Assembly (NCBI GenBank): GCA_012845835.1
Contig: JABAKD010000010.1
Location: forward strand, 11,617,973 to 11,681,972
Length of the DNA: 64,000 nucleotides
DNA from: Undaria pinnatifida
Taxonomy: Eukaryota > Sar > Phaeophyceae > Laminariales > Alariaceae
Direction of reading: 5' to 3'
In this document: one piece after another, positions 52,010-63,890 of the stretch
How positions within the stretch are numbered: the stretch's first letter is position 1
How the letters are laid out: every line of letters begins with the position of its first letter
Position numbers and translations under genes: made by a program
The notes under the pieces: model-generated
The model's database searches: none
Told to the model about the DNA's origin: nothing
Seen by the model: only the letters and a program-made list of their open reading frames with translations

Positions 52010-52190
52010 CTTCATTCCATTTTCTATCCTCGCACTAGTCTCGCCCGTCCTCGAAGTAATAACTCAGATCCACACAGCGGGACCTCCTCCCCCCTCCCCA
52101 CTATGGTACGTGCCTTGATTTTTATCCTGAGAATAATTCAGCATTTTCTTCCCTCGTCGACTCGCGTCAAATTGTACATGCAGGCAGCAG
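52010..52190 (+). repeat. Rep-C copy
   Basis: Inverted match to 7675-7890: ACTAGTCTCGCCC, AGTAATAACTCAGATCC and TTTTCTTCCCTCGTCGACTC. It overlaps the end of the open frame of the candidate upstream exon. Confidence 0.75.
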
Positions 52191-52199
52191 GCATCCCAC

Positions 52200-52395
52200 C
52201 TTTGGCTTCAAAGTCTCGCGCGATTTTTCCATCCATGCCAAATCCCCCCCTGCCCTCATCATTGCTGTAAAAGAAGCTCGTGTGAACGACCTCTTCGATC
52301 CTGCGGAAAGCCTTCTCCTGCGTTCGCCACAGCAGCACGCGGGGCGAATGGCGGGTGCGTAGGTAGCGGAGTTTGTTGAGCGACGCGACGTTCAT
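52200..52395 (-). CDS. Candidate upstream coding exon (possible N-terminus of the kinase gene)
   Basis: An open minus frame begins MNVASLNKLRYLRTRHSPR, continues through VLLWRTQEKAFRRIEEVVHT and reaches DGKIARDFEAK. A possible donor AAAG|GTGGGA ends it in phase 1; a second, ATGTACAAT, about 30 bases on would be phase 2 and would match the first kinase exon, but that part lies in repeat Rep-C. I do not recognise the sequence. Its mixed, charged, low-repeat composition and its place 1.4 kb upstream of the kinase suggest coding, but nothing proves that it belongs to the gene. The ATG lies in the inner copy of a 56-bp tandem duplication. Confidence 0.35.
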
Positions 52396-52466
52396 CGAGC
52401 GGCAAGGCGGGTGCGTAGGTAGCGGAGTTTGTTGAGCGACGCGACGTTCATCGAGCGGCAAGGCGG
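52351..52466. repeat. Perfect 56-bp tandem duplication
   Basis: GCGGGTGCGTAGGTAGCGGA begins at 52351 and again at 52407. Both units include GAGCGACGCGACGTTCATCG. The period is not a multiple of three, so the unit cannot extend a reading frame without a shift. Confidence 0.9.
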
Positions 52467-53554
52467 GGACAAGGGGGCGGAGCTGACAGGAATAAGTTCA
52501 GCGTTGTGGCAGCAACATCAGTGGTGAGAGTGTGTATCGCAATGTGTATCTCTCCCGTAGTTTGTGACCACATAGCTCGTCTCTCTAGGACGATGAATTA
52601 GCACGGAAACTGGTTGTGCTGAATGTACGTACATGGATGGGAAGATCAGTTCAATGCGAACAACACACACGCACACACTGCTGTATTCTAGAAAAAAACC
52701 ATTCCAACAGCTGCTGATATATCGGCCCATTGCATGTTTTCCCGTAGTTCCACAATCGGTTCATGTGTTCATACTCCATACTGTCTTCTAGATAAAACCA
52801 CTCCGCCGATTGCTGTCAGCCCCACCTCCCCGACCAACCGAAGCTTAGGTCGTGCCCCTACCCTACTCTGCTCTCAGCAGGAGCGCGATTTCATTCATGT
52901 GTGGTCGGCCATGTACTCGTTTTTCAGTATCATGTCATCCATATTATCATATGCCCGTATATTTTACTAAAGCAGTATTTTCATGGTACAGGCAAATTAC
53001 GTCCTCGTTCCTGATTCAAGTACTTTTATTCATGCCCACGAATTCCCCTATTTAGTCAGCAAGGCGGCTGGCGAGCGAAGCGAGCCTGATTCCACCGTTA
53101 CATTTAAGCCAGTTCATTTTTTGGGCCATGGCGTTGGGATAGCTTTTACTGAGCGATGCGTCGTTAAACGCAAAAACCTTGTAGTAGTTGATACTTGATG
53201 TTGTGGTTGTGGTTGTGGTGGCTGTGGTAGTCGTTGTTATCATTGCTGTTGTTTGTAGCTGTTAGGTTGTAGTCGTGGTTGTTGTTGCGATCGTTGCATT
53301 CATAGTTGGCGGCGGTGTGGTTGTTAGCGGTGCCATTGTTGTAAGAGAAAAGTAAGCGTGCCGGTTCACATTCTGGACTTGGAGAAATAAATACTCATAA
53401 TCCTCGATGGCAGCAACATGGCCGTATCGCTTGGTTTGTCGGGTGAGCATCAACGCTTTTAAGCGCGTACAGCATCTGACAGCAATGATGGCAGACCGGC
53501 CAAAAACAGAACGAAACGACTACATGGGGAGCCTGCGGCCTAAGCCTGAAACCA

Positions 53555-53780
53555 AAACTCGCAGGGCTCGTCACGGGTCGGTCACCTCCCGCGGATCGGG
53601 TCGCACCAGGGTTACCCGACCCGACCCATGGGCTTAGACCATCTCTTGGACCGACGCGACAAGACCCGCGATATTTCGAACATCTCCTGGCCCGACCCGA
53701 CCCGACCCGCGCGGTTTTGAAAGCCTCTTAACCCAACCCGCGGAACGAGTCGCGACCCGTGAATAATCCCCGTTCTTTTT
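53555..53780. repeat. (CGACC)n arrays
   Basis: GTCACGGGTCGG, TACCCGACCCGACCC and CCCGACCCGACCCGACCCG, with diverged spacers. Confidence 0.8.
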
Positions 53781-53804
53781 GGGCTCGTTACTACTCCGGA
53801 GTAT

Positions 53805-54075
53805 TAACCCTTTCGAGACTTGAGAGGGAAAAATTGACGACGGAAATTGACGGTTACGGCATCGGCCATGGCTGGTTGACGATGACGATGATTTGAAATT
53901 GGTGTCCGAACGACAACAACGCAAACACTGGTCATATAGGGGACAAGCGCAGCATCATCCTACTCGCTTCTGATTCACACTCACGCTACTACTAATAATA
54001 ACAGTGGACGCTTGAAAATATCGCAATCGTCGTTTTATTTCCCCCATCATACACGAGCCCCAAAAGGTACAAATG
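53805..54075 (+). repeat. Rep-H copy
   Basis: AAATTGACGACGGAAATTGA, ATTGGTGTCCGAACGACAAC and GGACGCTTGAAAATATCGCA match 40365-40620. Confidence 0.75.
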
Positions 54076-54079
54076 TATA

Positions 54080-54990
54080 AACAAGCACGTGTTCGTGGAC
54101 AGTAGCTGCAACCCGTGACACACCTGTCGTGGAGCAGATCATGGAAGGAGGGCGCAACAGAAACAGAGATTCTTGACGTTTGTTGCAAGCTGTGCAGACG
54201 GCAGCAGAGACAATTTACGCGCTCGTCCATCCCTCTCACTTGTTTTACGAGCTGGACCAAGTACTACCTCTGTATAAGAAATTCATACCTGGTACCAGGT
54301 ACAATGGCCCGCGAAAAAAAATGGGTAGAAGCGTGAGAGAAGTCAAACTCTACCGCTGCCTTCACGACAATACAATTTGGCGAGAAAAAACTGAGGGGCA
54401 GACTACACCATACTTGTGAGCGACACTTTTCCCGGCATTTTGGCACTCAACAAGGACAAGACGCTTGACACTTGATGCCCCCACCTAACGTGCTCTTGCG
54501 AAACAATTCTGCGCGTACGACATCACCAATCGCTCCACAGCAGTCACGACAGAACGCTATCATGTCACACGAGAGAAGGCTTCGTATTCTCTGCGCGTTG
54601 CACGCTAGTGTGTGTCATTTCAATATTTTTAATATTTATAACGCGTTCCTTCCGGGCGTTGATCCTTTACCCAACGTTGAGATCACGGGGGCTGGTGCCG
54701 CCACGAGATACCCCGCAAGGTGATACCACGTACCAAAAAACATTTGGTATCTCACTATGATATCAACCAATATAAGGTGACAACGTTTTAAGGGTAAGCG
54801 CATAACATATAGGCTAAGGACAGACATCGGTTGGCTCCCAGCTCGCAAGCAGAGCGGCTGTGCATGCCTTCCTTGCCTACCGAACCGAGCACCTCCAGAG
54901 AAAAGTAACGTACACTTGCCCTCCCTCTTCCCCCCCCTCTGGACCACACTTGCATCGGTCTGTGATATTCGACACGCACGCACATACAAC
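54080..54990. other. No gene recognised
   Basis: Frames of up to 119 codons on the minus strand (54636-54995), with no recognised motif. Confidence 0.3.
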
Positions 54991-54994
54991 TGCA

Positions 54995-55200
54995 ATTAGT
55001 AGCAATAGTAGCAGCAGAAGTAGATGTAGCAGTGGTCGTAGTAGTAATAGAAGTAGAAGTAGTTAGTATTAGTGGTGGCAGTAATAGTAGCAGCAGTAGC
55101 AGTTGTATTCACTATAGTATCAATAGTAGTAGTAGTAGTAGTAGTAGCAGCAGTAGTATTAATAGCAGTAGCAGTAGTATTAATAGTAGCAGTACTGAAG
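54995..55200. repeat. (AGT/AGC)n microsatellite
   Basis: AGTAGTAGTAGTAGTAGTAG with AGC and AAT variants. Poly-Ser frames are artefacts. Confidence 0.95.
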
Positions 55201-55204
55201 TAGC

Positions 55205-56690
55205 ACTGCACAGTATTGATCAGGTCAATCAACCCTACTGGAACTTGACCGCAAAAATTCTTCGAAAGCAAACGACGATTACAGCCTTGGCCCCAAGAAC
55301 AAGCCCGTGCTGCCGGGGAATATTAGGACAACAGGGGAGGTGCGCAGGGAGATATACATGTGCGCAGGCAGCATCACGGCACTTGTACTGGTGTACCAAT
55401 AAGCGCTTCCTAGGCGGTTGATGGGATCGCACGTCTTGTTTAGGTCGCCATGTCCGGGTCCCACAAAACCTATTAATACGAGTAACTCCTATGTGTTACA
55501 GCAGAGAGAACTGCACCCATCTTTCCGGCACAAACTGGTTAATAAGATGGCGAGATAAGATAGAAAGTAGATAGATAGAGTGGATAGAGTGGAGAGTGGT
55601 AGAGTGGAAGCGTGGTATCCATTGTGAGGCACTAAGGGGGCACTAAAGGGGCCAACAACAAGTACCTGGTACATACCTGGTGCCTGACACATTTTGCGAA
55701 CAAAAAAAATCGAAGACTAAAAAACGCAAAAGGCAAAAACAAACAGCCAGCCATCATTTATCACGGGCATAGGGTCGTAAAAAGCCTCTACCGGTATCCT
55801 TAGTGGGTGTAAAAAAACTCCATAGCACGCGAGATCGCGATCGAAGTACCATGCGCAGCCTGCAAAAAAAAAAACGAGGGTGGACAAATTTTATTGATCT
55901 CAAGCAGACACTTCGAAGAATACCGAGAAAACAAAACAGAAAAAACGCACACAAAAAAAAAACATAACAAAAATAACGAAAAAACTATACCACGTACTAG
56001 GCTTGGCTTCATTTCAGTGACCTCGCGTTAGACAGGTGCGGCGGTTTCGAATAGAAGCCCCCCTCCCTCCGCACAGCAGACACACAAGACCACACGCAAG
56101 ACCACCAACCTTGAACCCAAGGACGGCACGAATTCGAAGATGGATGGCCGTGATCCAGTGCATGTTGGAAACAGACGTCCAATAATGCCAAAAAAAACTG
56201 GCCGCTGTATATAGAACCCGAAGCTTTGGGATTGGGCGGTGGCGATAGAAAGTGGGGTCTGGCAGACTGATTGCTCGTTCGGTGTGTCGGTGGAACGAAA
56301 ACAGAAACCAATCGGTGGCTTTAGCGATGGCTTTAGCGATGGCTTTAGCTTTCCCGTTTCCCCACTACATGAAAACGCCTAGCAAGGTACATATCTAGCC
56401 CGAAAACCCTTGGGCACCTTGAACTAGGACTTTGGACTTTGGAAGAGCATATGTCTATTGTAGCTCGAAACCTCTTGGGTACCTTGAACTTTCGACTGAA
56501 AAAAAACTGGCCACCTTCAACTCGCAGCACGCGTGACCTGACGCCCAGTTTATACCATGTGCTGAACATTATTGCACGCTTGTTTGCAAACTGGGCCATG
56601 GAACTGGCTATAAATCATCCGGGCACCCCGATTGAGTTGGTTTTGTCTGTTTCGGTTTTGTTTGGTTTCCTACCTACCTGTAGACTCATG
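55205..56690. other. No gene recognised
   Basis: Short frames only. GAAAGTAGATAGATAGAG near 55563 is a short tandem tract. GATGGCTTTAGC is repeated three times at 56320-56350. Confidence 0.3.
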
Positions 56691-56691
56691 T

Positions 56692-57330
<639 letters not shown>

Positions 57331-57574
57331 GTATCATACGGTACGCAACACCACCCAAGAAACTGTTATTTTAGGGCTATTTTTGTTTGGGGCATGGTGT
57401 CCTACACTGATTTCACTACAAAAAAGTTTGTTTAGTTCCGTGCCGACGTCGAGCCGAAAAATGATCAATCTTCTAAGAGCTTTCGCACACTGCTCACTGC
57501 ATATAATCTAGCTCAAAATTCCCCACCTAAAGTGAAAATACCAACACTTACCACTATAGTGAACAAGAAATAGG

Positions 57575-57880
57575 AAAAACTCACTCATATAGTATATTAC
57601 AAGTACCAACAACGCAGCTTGCAAAAATGAATGTTGACCTGAAATTCGTCGAACTCACGGCTGACGTCCTTGAAATGTTTTATATAAAATACTCCGAATG
57701 TATATACTCGTATACATATATTTGTTTTTTTAACAGAATAATATGACCCCTCCCATTATGAAAAAACTCACCCACATAGTATATTACAAGTACCAACAAC
57801 GCAGCTTGCAAAGATGAGTATTAACCCGAAATTCGTCGAACTCACGGCTGACGTCCTTGAAATATTTTTATAAAATATAT
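57575..57880 (+). repeat. Tandem duplication of a Rep-B variant
   Basis: CTCACTCATATAGTATATTA and CTCACCCACATAGTATATTA begin two units of about 185 bp. Each has CAACAACGCAGCTTGCAAA, AAATTCGTCGAACTCACGGC and GACGTCCTTGAAAT. Confidence 0.85.
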
Positions 57881-57884
57881 TATA

Positions 57885-58125
57885 AAAATTAAAATACACT
57901 CCAGCTGTGAGATCGAACATTTTGTGGAAACTCATCTTTGCAAGCTGTGTGTGATACTCCGATATATACCTGGTACAAGCTACACAAAAATTCCAAGAGG
58001 AGTCGCCGACCTATATCCTTAATTAGGACACACCCAGCGCGATCGGAGTATCACACACAGCTTGCAAATATGAGTTTCGGCAAAATCTTCGATCTTACAG
58101 CTGGAGTGTATTCACATTTTTATAA
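57885..58125. mobile_element. Rep-B palindromic element with both arms
   Basis: The left arm ATACACTCCAGCTGTGAGAT to TGTGTGTGATACTCCGAT and the right arm ATCGGAGTATCACACACAGC to TTACAGCTGGAGTGTATT are inverted copies about 75 bp long. The spacer is only about 80 bp. AT-rich TATAAAAATTAAAA and TTTTTATAATATA extend the symmetry. This is a MITE-like fold-back layout with no transposase. Confidence 0.85.
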
Positions 58126-58129
58126 TATA

Positions 58130-59220
58130 ATAAACAGCGTTTATGTTCATTATTTTAATTATTTGTAGACAGCGCTGTGGGGGCCTTTGGAAGGCCATGA
58201 ACAGGCCTGCGAGCACTCTGTGGCGGGCGGAGGAGCCATAAGAAAGGCAGCGACACCACCATTTCTCCACCGTTCTTGATAACAGCCGGCGTTCAATTCG
58301 TCAGCGAAAAACACCAAAAACTTCAGCAAAAATACCCGGTGCCTGTACGTACCCATCACCGAAGTTTGAGGCGAAACAAAATAACCCATTACCCGGTACC
58401 TGTATGTGCCCGTCACCGGACTTCAAGACGAAACAAAATAGCCCATTTCTCCACCGTTCTCTTCACATCCCCCGCCCCTCCCGCACCGGGCTATTTACAT
58501 GCCATTATTATAGGAGAGCGACCGCCGTCAACCCTTGCGGATTCATATCACCGTTTTGGGGCCAAAGTGAGTCGAAGTAGAGTTAGACACGTCCACGTTT
58601 CTGTACACTGCAGTGTGACGCAATAAAAGGGCTAACCATGTCGGTCTCTCGGCGTTTTTCAATCCATCTCCCATTACCTTCAAAAATACATCTCGCCGAG
58701 GACTACTGCTGTAGGTTCTACAGACGTTTTTTTTCATGCTCGAGAAGTCGGTGCGTTCAACAAACCAGGCACGTCTCAGCACAGCAGCACATATGATAAG
58801 CAAATATCGTACATAGGTTTTCGTGGTACTCGGCAAGCCAATTCTTATGCAATCGTATTTTCGTTCAGCTGAAAAGGCCCTTTCAGCACTATCGCATCAA
58901 GTTTTTCCCCCGGCAAAGGGAGAAATTGGTGTACTGCCAGCGCATGGAAGTTCCTCTTTCAAAGGGTTGATTTTCTATTCGGGGTAACGACGAGCCGAAA
59001 ATCGTGTGGAGTGGAGCATATTCACACAAGGGTAAGCTTCGGGAAAAAACATCTTTGTTGGAGCACGCATGACGAAAAATGAGCAAAGTTCAGCTCTTAA
59101 GCCTATAGGGCCCCATGTATTATAGCGGTAAAAAAAACGCCAAGGACGATCTTATCTAGAGCCCAGTCTTACGCCATTGCGCCATTGCCCGTGGGAGCCG
59201 GTGGAACATTAGGAGTCCGA
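58130..59220. other. No gene recognised
   Basis: CCGGTGCCTGTACGTACCCATCACCGAAGT-type sequence is duplicated at 58337 and 58392. Minus frames such as 58543-58836 have no known motif. Confidence 0.3.
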
Positions 59221-59224
59221 TACA

Positions 59225-59352
59225 ATAACGGGTTTACGTATTTCTTGGGAGGCTTGTTCAGATTGTAAAAACAGGGGACACATGAGACTAGTCATGTCCC
59301 CTGTTTTTCCTACCTGAACAAACCTCCTAAGGCATACGCAATCCGTTCCCGT
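59225..59352. repeat. Fold-back palindrome
   Basis: AAAAACAGGGGACA at 59267 pairs with TGTCCCCTGTTTTT at 59294. Further out GGAGGCTTGTTCAG pairs with CTGAACAAACCTCC, and more weakly outward. Arms are about 60 bp around a loop of about 14 bases. No gene is adjacent that would make it a terminator. Confidence 0.8.
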
Positions 59353-59559
59353 GTCTTGTTCCTAGGTAATATCAGAGCACTAGAGTGTTTGCGAAAGCGA
59401 AAGTGTCTTTTAAGAAAAGTTTACTTCCCCCAAGAAAAACACTGAAGGTAGGATTGGAGGTAAATTCTTGAAAAAGGGCAACAAATGACTATGGCGAACG
59501 TAGGAAATCGACGAAATGTACGGTACATTTTTGCTTTCTACATCATTGGCATATAAACA

Positions 59560-60150
59560 CCGAGCATCTTCCCTGCCTCGCACGCACCACCTGCGCTGCT
59601 TGCTGTACACGACACGACAACCGCGCTGGGAGCACAGACACTCACGAGGTGTAGTTGGAGTATGACGCTGACGAGCGGCGTTGGAGAGTTCCAGCGGGCC
59701 GCTGGGGGGTTGCAGGCGGCCCGGTGCTACGGTACGCCCTCGCCCGCTAGGTGTCAAGATGCGTTATTCCAGAATAGATTACTCGTACCCGTTCTCGTGA
59801 TAGCATGATGACAGCTCGTGCAATTCCACCACGCTGCCGTCGCAGCAACAGCAACGGCGGGAGCAGCAGCAGCAGCGATGGCGGCGACACGCCGCCACGG
59901 TCTATATGTCGGGGCACCGGGCGTGCTCGGAGCAGAGCGCGCCTCCGCGGTGGCGCGCGTAGGCCGAATGCAGCAGCAGCAGCAGCAGAAGCGACGAGAA
60001 GAATACCCGGTCCCAAAATTGAATATGCAAAAAAGGAAGTTGTTGCTGTTGGTGGTGGTGGTGGTGCTGATGTTGTTTATTTTTTTGTTGCTCGAGCTGA
60101 CGCTGCCGCTAGCTGGGCTGCTACTTGCGGTCGTGGGATAGCGGCGGCGG
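59560..60150. other. GC-rich segment with CAG runs, no gene established
   Basis: GC-rich, with CAGCAG runs at 59857-59875 and 59970-59990. A plus frame (59818-60141) ends in KRKLLLLVVVVVLMLFIFLL, a hydrophobic stretch from a TTG/GTGG repeat. A minus frame (60016-59747) starts without ATG. Neither can be confirmed. Confidence 0.25.
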
Positions 60151-62100
60151 CACAGCGGTTAACTGTGCATGGTTGCTTGGCTGCCGTTGGTACACGTTCG
60201 CAGTTTTTTTGTTTTTGCTATTTTTGTTGTTTGCGCGTTGCCCCACATCCCCACGTCCCTCCTTAATTTCGGAGCCGTCGCCTGCAGGATTTCGTTTACC
60301 TCTAGTGCAAACACACCTAAAACTTGGTGGGAAGGCATTTCACCCTTTTGAGCGGAAGGAAAGCAAATTGCTAAAAACTTATTTGAGCAAACAACCCACT
60401 ATTAACAGGACAAGTGTGCAGCAGCACGAGTATTACCACGCTATGAGCGTATTGAATAACTCCTCACTCGCAGTTCTCGGGCACGTCCCCTTTCCCAGCC
60501 GCACGGTCTGCGTCGTGCGGCCGGTGATATATTCGTGTACCTGTGGAGGACAGGGTACGTAGATACCGTCAATCTACGATCACAAATGCCAACCATGAAG
60601 ACGCGTTAACAAACGTCCGGTCTATGAGACCTGCCATCAATCATGGCTCTTCATAATGGTTGACGTTCGGCAATATCAAACCCGAACGCAACCGGGAGCC
60701 CAGGGTCCTCTACGAGAACGACCCAAGCTCCCTCATCTCAATCTATAACATATCCCCTAGCTTAACGCGAGAGAGGTTAGAGAAGGCACCTCCTTGCCGC
60801 ACGCACGGAAGAACAAGCGGGTCTCGGCCTCGGCCATCCCCGTCCAAGACCAAGACAAGGCCGACATCACCGGAGGAGGCGACCTTTATATACCTTTCTT
60901 TTTCCGACACCCCCGCCGTTGAAATCTCAAAGGGATAGTCTAAGCTCGAAAAAAAAGACGTATAAACGACGCGAAGAAAGAAGATGGCTGATGTCCTCGC
61001 GCACCGGATCGTGGTACGTATATGTATGCGCTAAGAAGCGCTGTTTCAGGAATCTGAGCCCGCTCAGCCGTCCGGAGAGGCGAATATCTTAAATTAAGTG
61101 TAGGGAGCGAAACAAATGGAGGCCGCTCAGGGAACCCATATTTGTAAGTAGTCCTATGTTCGGTGAATTTTGGCTTGAGGAACGCACCACCTTGTGGTGC
61201 GATGTCCACCGGTCCACCTTGCACAGCAGTAAGGGCTGTATAGGCCTTGGCCCAGTTTAGACTAAATAGTCGAAAAATAGTTGCATCTAAACCTTCATCT
61301 TAACGCCGACCCCCGCTAACCCGATCCAAACCGCCTGGGATCTTGTCGGAATCAAGATGTATCGAAGAGTCAGATTGTGGCCTATCCAGTTTAAATAGAT
61401 ACCATGTATCATGCATGGTACCATGTACCAGTTAACCATAGATTAACACCGTGTGGGGTACTACTACTGTAGTCATCCGAAAGTCACGCTCACCATGCTC
61501 TTGATCATCCACGGTGTCCTGCGGACTGCTGGATTGTGGGTTCAAGCCACTTCCCCCGAGCTCCAAAAGCGCCAGCAGCCACCAACCACACCACTTAAAA
61601 CAGCTTTTTGTGACAACCGAGAGAGCCCTGTAATTGTGCCGCGCGCGTCAACATGTGGCAGAGTGGACAAAAAAACGAATCCAATGCGAAGTCAGTGCCA
61701 CTCACCACAAACCCATCTGGAGCTCCCGAGGAGAAAATAGTCGGACCTAAACAACGATTACACCATCGGCCACACAACTCACAGCTCGGGGTGATGTGGT
61801 TGGGGGGGGGGGGCGTTCCAAGCGCAGTGTACGGAGATGTACGACAAGCGCGTAGCATGATGGCACATGGGTTGCTTCAACTTTTCCCTTACAATAGGCT
61901 GCGATGATACCGCGCTCCTCAAGTTTTAGGCGGCTACCTTATACCGGGGTCCCAAAACGATAAATGATTGTTTTTTTAATAGTACGGCGTTAGTACTTCT
62001 CTACCATCGTACGAGGTACCTGGTGGGTAAGTACCTGGTATGCCCCAAGGAAAACCGACCAACCACAATGAACCTTGGCTTGTACTCTCATTAAAAAATG
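60150..62100. other. No gene recognised
   Basis: Plus frames at 60125-60562, 60660-60938 and 61453-61740 have balanced composition but no recognised domain or clear splice framework. ACCATGTATCATGCATGGTA at 61401 is a short palindrome. Confidence 0.3.
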
Positions 62101-62104
62101 CAAA

Positions 62105-62230
62105 TATATTCTTCAGCTGTAAGATCGACCAAAAAGGATCTTGATCAAAACCCAACTTTGCAAGCTGCGTGCGATACCCCGATCGCGCGTATTACGGGGT
62201 GTGTACACCCTCGTGAAGGATACAGGTCGT
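62105..62230 (+). repeat. Rep-B arm
   Basis: AGCTGTAAGATCGACC, TTTGCAAGCTGCGTGCGATA and CCGATCGCGCGTATTACGGG, continuing to GAAGGATACAGGTCG. Confidence 0.75.
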
Positions 62231-62299
62231 TTATATGAAGGAGTGCCAGTCTGTGCGGCGGGGTTTGGCTCCAATGGGAACGTTTCGGCTTTGTCAAAG

Positions 62300-63525
62300 G
62301 TGGGTGATTGGGCCCCAACGGCAAAAGCTTAATGCGGCCCAGGCCCACGGGCACATCGGCGAATACGATCCCTTTTTGCAAGGTGGTCGCCGGGACCTCT
62401 AGGAATGGCCTGCTTCGGGCGTTCTCGCCTCAAGTTTGGTCGCTGCCTGTGGCCGTCGGCGTGGGACGAGGGTGCTTCGTGTGCCCTGCCAGCGGCAACA
62501 CACACACATATCCACGGGTCAGTTTGAAGGTCGGGATTTTGTCAGGTCTTGGTGGGGAGTAGGGCGCGAAGAGGGAGCGCAGAGGACTCGTGCGGTACCC
62601 AAAACACTTTTCTAGGTGAGTGTTGAAACAATTTCGTGTGTGCTCCTCGGCCAACAAGAGCTACCCTCTCAGACCCGGCGACCACTTCGGAAAATGATGC
62701 TTACGAGACCGTTGGGAAGGGCGGTCTCGCCAACGGTCCAGCGTGAGCGAGCTCAAGTACGACTACAGTACAACAGCAGTGGTACCATGTACCATGCTGC
62801 GAGCACGGTACGAGCATAAGCATATGGTGGGTGACAGGGCCCCAGTGGCAAAAAAGCTTTCGGGGTCCCCAGGTATGACAAAAACACCAAGAAGCGCGTT
62901 CCCACCAACCTTCAAGGGTGGGAACGAGGACAACACTATCACGCTGGCAGTAGCATGCGAGGCCAGTAAACAAAATAAGTGCACGGTATTTAGTTTGGCA
63001 ACGACCCCAAAAAAATACGTACCAGGGTATGAAACACAAGACGTGTTGTCGAGATTTTGTCCGAAAATATTGTTTATTGCCGGATTTTTTACAGACAACT
63101 TCCACACAGGTCGGCCCGGGGTTGGGCTTGGGGTTAGGGTCAGTTTTTAAGGTGTTCTATCCAACATGTCCTCTCATAATACGCTACATACTGGAGCGTG
63201 TTACTAGAATAATCAAATGGTGGGCGATTGGGCCCCACGGGCAAGGTTTCGGGACCCCCACTTACAACGATGAAAACTTTTGAGAAGAGCGGTCTCACAA
63301 ACGTCCAGGGCGGACGAGCTCAAGTACGAGTACATGAGTCTATTAATACGTAGCGCACGTGTATCATGCAAGCGAGCGCGTTACGAGCACAATCAAACGG
63401 CGGGTGATTAGCCGCCCCCAACGACAAGCTTTTGGGGCCCCTCAGATACAAAGAAAAACATGGAGAAGCGCGTTCTCATAACCCGCTTAGGGTGAGCGAA
63501 GCTAGACATAGCACTAGATTATAAA
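62300..63525 (+). repeat. Degenerate tandem repeat, units of roughly 180 bp
   Basis: GGTGGGTGATTGGGCCCC (62300), GGTGGGTGACAGGGCCCC (62826), GGTGGGCGATTGGGCCCC (63219) and GGCGGGTGATTAGCCGCC (63400) mark units. Three of them are preceded by a GAGCGAGCTCAAGTACGA-type block. Spacing is about 180 or a multiple, with an interrupting segment at 62350-62680 and a purine-rich GGTTAGGGTCAG at 63136. Confidence 0.6.
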
Positions 63526-63699
63526 TAGACTTATAAATAGTATCGCGCTGCCAGCGTGTTGCAGAGTACAGCAGTGCAGGTTCAGGCCACAGCAGTAGTG
63601 TCCTGTTGACCCTGGTGTCACCACTAAATAGAGTAAGCTACCTACTGCATCCTTCGCGAGAAAGTGTCGGGCGTGCGCGTGCATCTACGATGGTCCTCA

Positions 63700-63890
63700 A
63701 CCCCTTTGGGACTGGGACATGAGAGGGGAAAAGCGTCGAAAAAAAACTGACGGTTACAGCGTCGGCCAGCCTACTATTAATATATATGCAGCCCGGGCTA
63801 CTGGGGACATGAGAGGGGAAAAACATCGAAAAAAAATGAAGGTTACAGCGTCGGCCAGCCTATATTAAGCTGCCTGGGCTACTGGAGTAT
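63700..63890 (+). repeat. Two tandem units related to Rep-H
   Basis: GGGACATGAGAGGGGAAAA at about 63714 and 63803, each followed by CGTCGAAAAAAAACTGACGG-type sequence and GCGTCGGCCAGCCTA. The GACGGTTACAGCGTCGGCC block matches Rep-H at 53846. Confidence 0.75.

Noticed and set aside
59267-59308. Rho-independent terminator at the 59.27-kb hairpin
   Set aside because: There is no bacterial gene nearby and the arms extend well beyond a terminator stem. It is a fold-back repeat.
59747-60016. N-terminal targeting-like sequence on the minus strand
   Set aside because: The Ala-rich start lies on a CAG run and has no ATG, so a signal peptide cannot be supported.
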